Program-made: the position numbers and the translations under genes
DNA from: JBOFDK01 sp051656485
Lineage (GTDB): Bacteria > Bacillota > Clostridia > Lachnospirales > Cellulosilyticaceae
Reading direction: 5' to 3'
NCBI GenBank assembly: GCA_051656485.1
Contig: JBOGBZ010000071.1
Location: 1 to 27,236, forward strand
Length of the DNA: 27,236 bases
Shown: piece after piece, positions 23,992-27,236 of the stretch
Numbering within the stretch: position 1 is the first letter of the stretch
Layout of the letters: every line of letters starts with the position of its first letter
The notes under the pieces: generated by a model
What the model saw: the letters and a program-made list of their open reading frames with translations, nothing else
Told to the model about the DNA's origin: nothing
Databases searched by the model: none

Positions 23992-24435
23992 ATGAAATAT
24001 GTAGTTATTTCCCCTAAAAATAAATGTATGTGTTATGACGATGCAGAGCAAGTAGCAGAATACTGTATGGAGAAAGATAACGATTATTTAGACCATTACT
24101 GTAAAGAGCAACAACTAGAGTATGAGAATATGACGCCTGTAGAGATTGGTTATGCGTATACGACCATTGGTGCAGAATCAAGAGGGTGCCGTGTGTATGA
24201 GACAAAGGAAATCTTACAAGCAATGGGAAGTGAAGCCATCGAGTTAGAGCTCATACAGGAAGCAAAGGCTTTCTTTGAAGATCGTAGGCGTCAGCATGAA
24301 GTTGAATGTCCAGGCTATTTAGAAGATATTGTAGTAGGTGTGACGCCTGTACCAGTGAGTAGCCTCTCAGGTAATGTATATAGTTGTAAAAATATAGATG
24401 GAGCCAGTGAAGAACGAGGGAATTCGGGTATATAG
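23992..24435 (+). CDS. hypothetical protein, 147 residues, cysteine-containing
   Basis: I do not recognise this protein. From ATG 23992 it has 147 residues and is acidic and soluble, with no signal peptide or membrane segment. The N-terminal half carries scattered cysteines (NKCMCYDD, AEYCMEK, HYCKEQQ) and many tyrosines. A helical segment (ELELIQEAKAFFEDRRRQ) and a Val/Ser-rich end (VVGVTPVPVSSLSGN) follow. AAGGAG at 23979-23984 supports ATG 23992; ATG 23974 (site GGGGG) would add six residues. It lies 45 bp after the cyclotransferase gene, probably in one transcript, and ends at a strong terminator. Confidence 0.65.
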   Translation: MKYVVISPKNKCMCYDDAEQVAEYCMEKDNDYLDHYCKEQQLEYENMTPVEIGYAYTTIGAESRGCRVYETKEILQAMGSEAIELELIQEAKAFFEDRRRQHEVECPGYLEDIVVGVTPVPVSSLSGNVYSCKNIDGASEERGNSGI

Positions 24436-24437
24436 TC

Positions 24438-24467
24438 AAAAAAACAGGTGCATACCTGTTTTTTTTT
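24438..24467 (+). terminator. intrinsic terminator
   Basis: AAAAAAACAGGT (24438-24449) pairs perfectly with ACCTGTTTTTTT (24454-24465) around a GCAT loop, with more T after it. It isolates the next small gene. Confidence 0.92.
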
Positions 24468-24479
24468 GTGCAATAAAGC

Positions 24480-24508
24480 TTGTTAAAGCAAATAAAATTA
24501 TATATAAT
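24480..24508 (+). promoter_or_regulatory. promoter of the 103-residue gene
   Basis: TTGTTA at 24480-24485, a 17-bp spacer and a perfect TATAAT at 24503-24508, in an AT-rich stretch just after the terminator. The leader is about 45 bases. Confidence 0.75.
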
Positions 24509-24559
24509 TATATTATATTTAGAAAAATTAAAAAAACGGTTTATAGAGGAGGTATTTAA

Positions 24560-24871
24560 ATGGGCGATATGGCGACAGTAGCATGTCAACCTTGTATAGA
24601 AGAAGGCAGTGAACAGCGAGCAAGTAGAAACTTCTGTACAGTGCAATTAGAGAATAAAGGTAAATTAAAATGGCACGTCATTTCAGCAGTAGGCGATCAG
24701 GACATTTCTTTTGATATAAGGCAGATTGATACGACTCAGACGTATCCAGTCCGTTTTGAAGGTGTGAGTCATGGTATGATCACCGACTATATGCCACTTA
24801 GAAATCTATATGTTGCAAATCCACGTCATGCTACAGGGCATTTTATAGTGCGAGTAGAAGCGTGTGAATAA
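24560..24871 (+). CDS. hypothetical protein, 103 residues, probably beta-rich
   Basis: I do not recognise this protein. The N-terminus contains a CQPC motif (residues 9-12) and a third cysteine near residue 26. The rest alternates hydrophobic and polar residues (KLKWHVISAVG, ISFDIRQID, FIVRVEACE), suggesting a small beta sandwich or barrel. No signal peptide is present. Its start is well supported by AGGAGG at 24547-24552. It has its own near-consensus promoter and its own terminator, so it is a deliberately separate small gene, possibly highly expressed. Function unknown. Confidence 0.75.
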   Translation: MGDMATVACQPCIEEGSEQRASRNFCTVQLENKGKLKWHVISAVGDQDISFDIRQIDTTQTYPVRFEGVSHGMITDYMPLRNLYVANPRHATGHFIVRVEACE

Positions 24872-24896
24872 AAAGAGGCGATGGCCTCTTTTTTTT
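24871..24896 (+). terminator. intrinsic terminator
   Basis: AAAAGAGGC (24871-24879) pairs with GCCTCTTTT (24884-24892) around a GATG tetraloop, followed by T residues. It begins at the last base of the stop codon of the 103-residue gene. Confidence 0.9.
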
Positions 24897-24930
24897 GCAT
24901 TTTGGGGAGAATCAAAAGCTAAAAACGTAG

Positions 24931-24936
24931 TATAAT
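24931..24936 (+). promoter_or_regulatory. -10 element and hairpin leader of the EcsC-family gene
   Basis: A perfect TATAAT with no clear -35. The short leader holds a hairpin at about 24948-24967 (GCCA-AAGG-TGGC inside CCC/GGG). I cannot match it to a riboswitch class. Confidence 0.5.
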
Positions 24937-24987
24937 AAAGAAGATTACCCTAGCCAAAGGTGGCAACGGGAAAAATGGAGTGAGCAT

Positions 24988-25707
24988 ATGGAATACATCG
25001 ATCAAATCAAAGTAGAGCTTTATAGGTGGGAAAGACAGGTGCTAAAAGAAAGCAGTGCCTTTGAGAAGTATTCAAAAGCACTTCAAATAAAAATTAATGC
25101 TTTATATCCGGAGGTGTTTCACCAGACAGTAACGGCTGCTATCCGAGAAATGACGAAGGTTGTACTAACGGGAGCACGCTATGCGACCCAGATGCCACAA
25201 GTGGAGATTGATTTAAGAGAGCGCGATAGACGTGCAAAAAAGGTGATTGATACATACCAAAAGGTTGCAATGGTAGAAGGTGCGGGAACAGGAAGTGGAG
25301 GCATTATAGCGGGTATGGCGGACTTTCCGTTGTTGTTAAGCATTAAGATGAAGATGCTGTATGAACTTGCGGCAATCTATGGCGTGGATACGAGGAATTA
25401 TAAAGAGAGGCTTTATATATTAAGTATTTTTGAGATAGCCTTTTCAAGTAAAGAGCATATAAGAGAAGTTTTTCAGCGTATTAAGCAATGGGACTGCTAT
25501 AAAAAGAGTATCCCAGAGGACTTGGGAGACTTTGATTGGAGAAGCTTTCAACAAGAATATAGAGATTATCTAGATGTAGCGAAACTCTTGCAAATGCTAC
25601 CTATTATTGGTGCACCTGTAGGGGCTTATGTGAATCATAAGCTTGTAAAAAAGCTAGGCTATACTGCCATGCAGTGTTATCGGATGCGATGGATACGGTA
25701 TAAATAA
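24988..25707 (+). CDS. EcsC-family protein
   Basis: A 239-residue protein matching EcsC, a family named after the third gene of the Bacillus ecs locus. The first 40 residues are charged helix (YRWERQVLKESSAFEKYS). The conserved core is near residues 95-130: the glycine-rich GAGTGSGGIIAGMADFPLLLSIKMKMLYELAAIYG. A final hydrophobic segment, LLQMLPIIGAPVGAYVNHKLVKKLG, follows near 205-228. It is probably membrane associated; the molecular function is not established. No ABC transporter genes (EcsAB) are nearby. GGAGTGAG precedes ATG 24988. It is a single gene with its own -10 element. Confidence 0.85.
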   Translation: MEYIDQIKVELYRWERQVLKESSAFEKYSKALQIKINALYPEVFHQTVTAAIREMTKVVLTGARYATQMPQVEIDLRERDRRAKKVIDTYQKVAMVEGAGTGSGGIIAGMADFPLLLSIKMKMLYELAAIYGVDTRNYKERLYILSIFEIAFSSKEHIREVFQRIKQWDCYKKSIPEDLGDFDWRSFQQEYRDYLDVAKLLQMLPIIGAPVGAYVNHKLVKKLGYTAMQCYRMRWIRYK

Positions 25708-25732
25708 AAAATATATATTTAGAGACAACCTA

Positions 25733-25741
25733 TGGTACAAT
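25733..25741 (+). promoter_or_regulatory. extended -10 promoter element of the carboxypeptidase gene
   Basis: TGGTACAAT, a -10 with the TGn extension, lies 32 bp before ATG 25774. No convincing -35 is seen. Confidence 0.5.
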
Positions 25742-25773
25742 AAAGAGGAGTAAACATAAGAAGGGGAATGGAA

Positions 25774-27177
25774 ATGTGTAGAAAAAGCATCAGTATATTT
25801 GTTATGTTTTTCATGTTAACAATAGGGGCATCGGGGATGACGCTTCCTATAATAGAAGCAGAAGGCGTCATGCTCATCGAGCCAAAGACGAATACCGTAC
25901 TTTATGAGAAGAACGGTTACCAGAGATTTTATCCGGCAAGTATCACAAAAATACTTACGGCACTACTCATTGTTGAAGAAATACCTAAAGATGGTTCTAT
26001 CGTAAAAAGTAAAGAGAGTGTGTCAGAAGTACCGGCAGATAGTAGCCATATTGGGATGTTTGTAGGTGATCAAATAAGTATAGAAGATGCTTTGTATGGA
26101 CTTATGGCGGGGTCGGATAACTTTATAGCTCATGATTTAGCCATTAAAAATGCAGGGAGTATCCAAAGTTTCAGTGAGAAAATGAATAGTCGAGCAAAGC
26201 AAAGTGGTGCGAGAGATACCCAGTTTGTGAATCCACATGGCTATCAAGATGAGAACCATTATACAACGCCGTACGATATGGCACAGATTGCAAGAGAAGC
26301 TTTTGATAATCCGGTGGTACGCGAACTTGCAAAAGTGAGCTGGTATCCAGTAGAGGTTATAAACCGAGCAACGACTTTACCTGTATATAATAAAAATAGA
26401 CTATTAAAAAAAGATTCGATGTATTATAATCCTTATGTAGTGGCAGCAAAGACAGGGTACCATGATGATGCAGGTCAGACATTAGTAGCCAAGGCAGTGT
26501 ACCCAGATATTGAACTAGTGGCAGTTGTCATGAAAGCCAAAACACCCGCACAATATACGACAATTAATCAACTCTTCCAATACGGAAGTACATACTTTAA
26601 GACAGAGCAACAATCTGATGGCTCACATAAATTAATCAATAAAACGGCGGCTGCATGGGCACAACCATCCATTGAATATGCAATTAAAAGAGGCTGGATT
26701 GATCAGATGGCACTTGATTATAGTTCACCTATAAAGTTAAACGAACTTGTTGTATTACTAGAACAAAGTTTCAAGAAAGGTACGTTGACCAATGATGAAG
26801 CAAGACAGTATTTAGAACAGAAGGGTCTGCCATATGCAGGCGAAGTAACGCGTTTACAATTAGCACATCTTATGAAGTACATCACGGAGAAGTGGCAATT
26901 AAAGCTAGTGGCAGATGAAGCGTATGTGCGGTTACAAGATACGAAAAACTTAGAAAGACAGCATGAAGAAGCGATTCAGTTTGTAATGGAGAGAGGGCTT
27001 TTAGGCGCAGCAGAGGGTAATTTCTCACCACAACAAAGGTTATCATGGCAAGAAGTGGTTAGTGCAACTTATAGAATGGTGCATCAAAATTTAGAACAGA
27101 CAAAGAGAGATACAGAGAAAAAGATACAAGAGATGAAAGAAACAAGAGGTCTAAATTGGGGATATTGCATAAAATAG
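25774..27177 (+). CDS. secreted D-alanyl-D-alanine carboxypeptidase (PBP5/DacF-like) with SLH-like C-terminus
   Basis: A 467-residue serine peptidase that trims the terminal D-Ala of peptidoglycan stem peptides. It starts with a signal peptide (CRKSISIFVMFFMLTIGA, residues 2-19). The S11 catalytic motifs are SxxK at S56-K59 (PASITK), SxN as SDN in MAGSDNF (the family usually has SGN), and KTG in AAKTGYHDDAG. After about residue 285 the usual PBP5 C-terminal domain is replaced by SLH-like segments: AWAQPSIEYAIKRGWID and HEEAIQFVMERGLLG, each followed by a helix. They would bind the wall. AAGGGG at 25761-25766 fits ATG 25774 better than ATG 25768. No neighbour is on the same transcript. Confidence 0.88.
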   Translation: MCRKSISIFVMFFMLTIGASGMTLPIIEAEGVMLIEPKTNTVLYEKNGYQRFYPASITKILTALLIVEEIPKDGSIVKSKESVSEVPADSSHIGMFVGDQISIEDALYGLMAGSDNFIAHDLAIKNAGSIQSFSEKMNSRAKQSGARDTQFVNPHGYQDENHYTTPYDMAQIAREAFDNPVVRELAKVSWYPVEVINRATTLPVYNKNRLLKKDSMYYNPYVVAAKTGYHDDAGQTLVAKAVYPDIELVAVVMKAKTPAQYTTINQLFQYGSTYFKTEQQSDGSHKLINKTAAAWAQPSIEYAIKRGWIDQMALDYSSPIKLNELVVLLEQSFKKGTLTNDEARQYLEQKGLPYAGEVTRLQLAHLMKYITEKWQLKLVADEAYVRLQDTKNLERQHEEAIQFVMERGLLGAAEGNFSPQQRLSWQEVVSATYRMVHQNLEQTKRDTEKKIQEMKETRGLNWGYCIK

Positions 27178-27236
27178 TACGTTACATAAAAAAATAAGCA
27201 TAAAAAAATAAATAAAACAACAAGACTTATGTTAAA

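Noticed and set aside
24945..24987. Known riboswitch before the EcsC-family gene
   Set aside because: The hairpin is too short and lacks the conserved cores of c-di-GMP, preQ1, ykkC or fluoride riboswitches.

Overview
The window looks like chromosomal DNA from a low-GC, Gram-positive anaerobe of the class Clostridia; a member of the Lachnospirales or a relative is my guess, not a proof. The reasons are strong AGGAGG-type ribosome binding sites, the anaerobe-type hybrid-cluster protein (Hcp), Clostridia-typical families (DUF6320, DUF969/DUF979, DUF1858, FliB) and a Firmicutes set of penicillin-binding proteins. I see no tRNA, rRNA, CRISPR array, complete insertion sequence or prophage. The only mobile-element trace is the 3' end of a group II intron at the left edge; its reverse transcriptase, if present, lies outside the window.

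Layout. 1-136: intron domains V and VI. 210-1346: FliB-type lysine methylase. 1458-6905: a class B and a class A penicillin-binding protein 15 bp apart, closed by a strong terminator. 7065-8162: a stand-alone Rpn-like C-terminal tail, a 43-residue charged protein and a DUF218 membrane protein. 8229-9866 (minus strand): a DEDDh exonuclease with a BRCT domain and a Crp/Fnr regulator. The regulator diverges from hcp (9970-11892) across a short region holding one perfect palindrome and two overlapping promoters. 12039-14122: an FAD oxidoreductase and a TetR regulator behind a near-consensus promoter with a palindrome on the transcription start. 14220-14999: a pentapeptide-repeat protein convergent with yqeY (15045-15482, minus strand).

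15684-18562: three overlapping genes for an esterase, an HxxxDG acyltransferase and a zinc-ribbon membrane protein, which look like one functional unit. 18683-21110: patatin-like lipase, HAD nucleotidase and GNAT acetyltransferase. 21206-23946: DUF969 and DUF979 membrane proteins, pyroglutamyl peptidase and a gamma-glutamylcyclotransferase-like protein, which together suggest handling of 5-oxoproline or pyroglutamyl peptides. 23992-24871: two small proteins I do not recognise, each followed by a strong terminator. 24988-27177: an EcsC-family protein and a secreted D-Ala-D-Ala carboxypeptidase with SLH-like C-terminal segments.

Most of the window is ordinary housekeeping and accessory sequence. 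The items most worth a second look are the hcp/regulator control region, the Hcp-DUF1858 fusion, the esterase-acyltransferase-zinc-ribbon unit, the 5-oxoproline cluster, the helical insertions in the class B PBP, and the free-standing Rpn tail. No gap between genes exceeds 300 bases.
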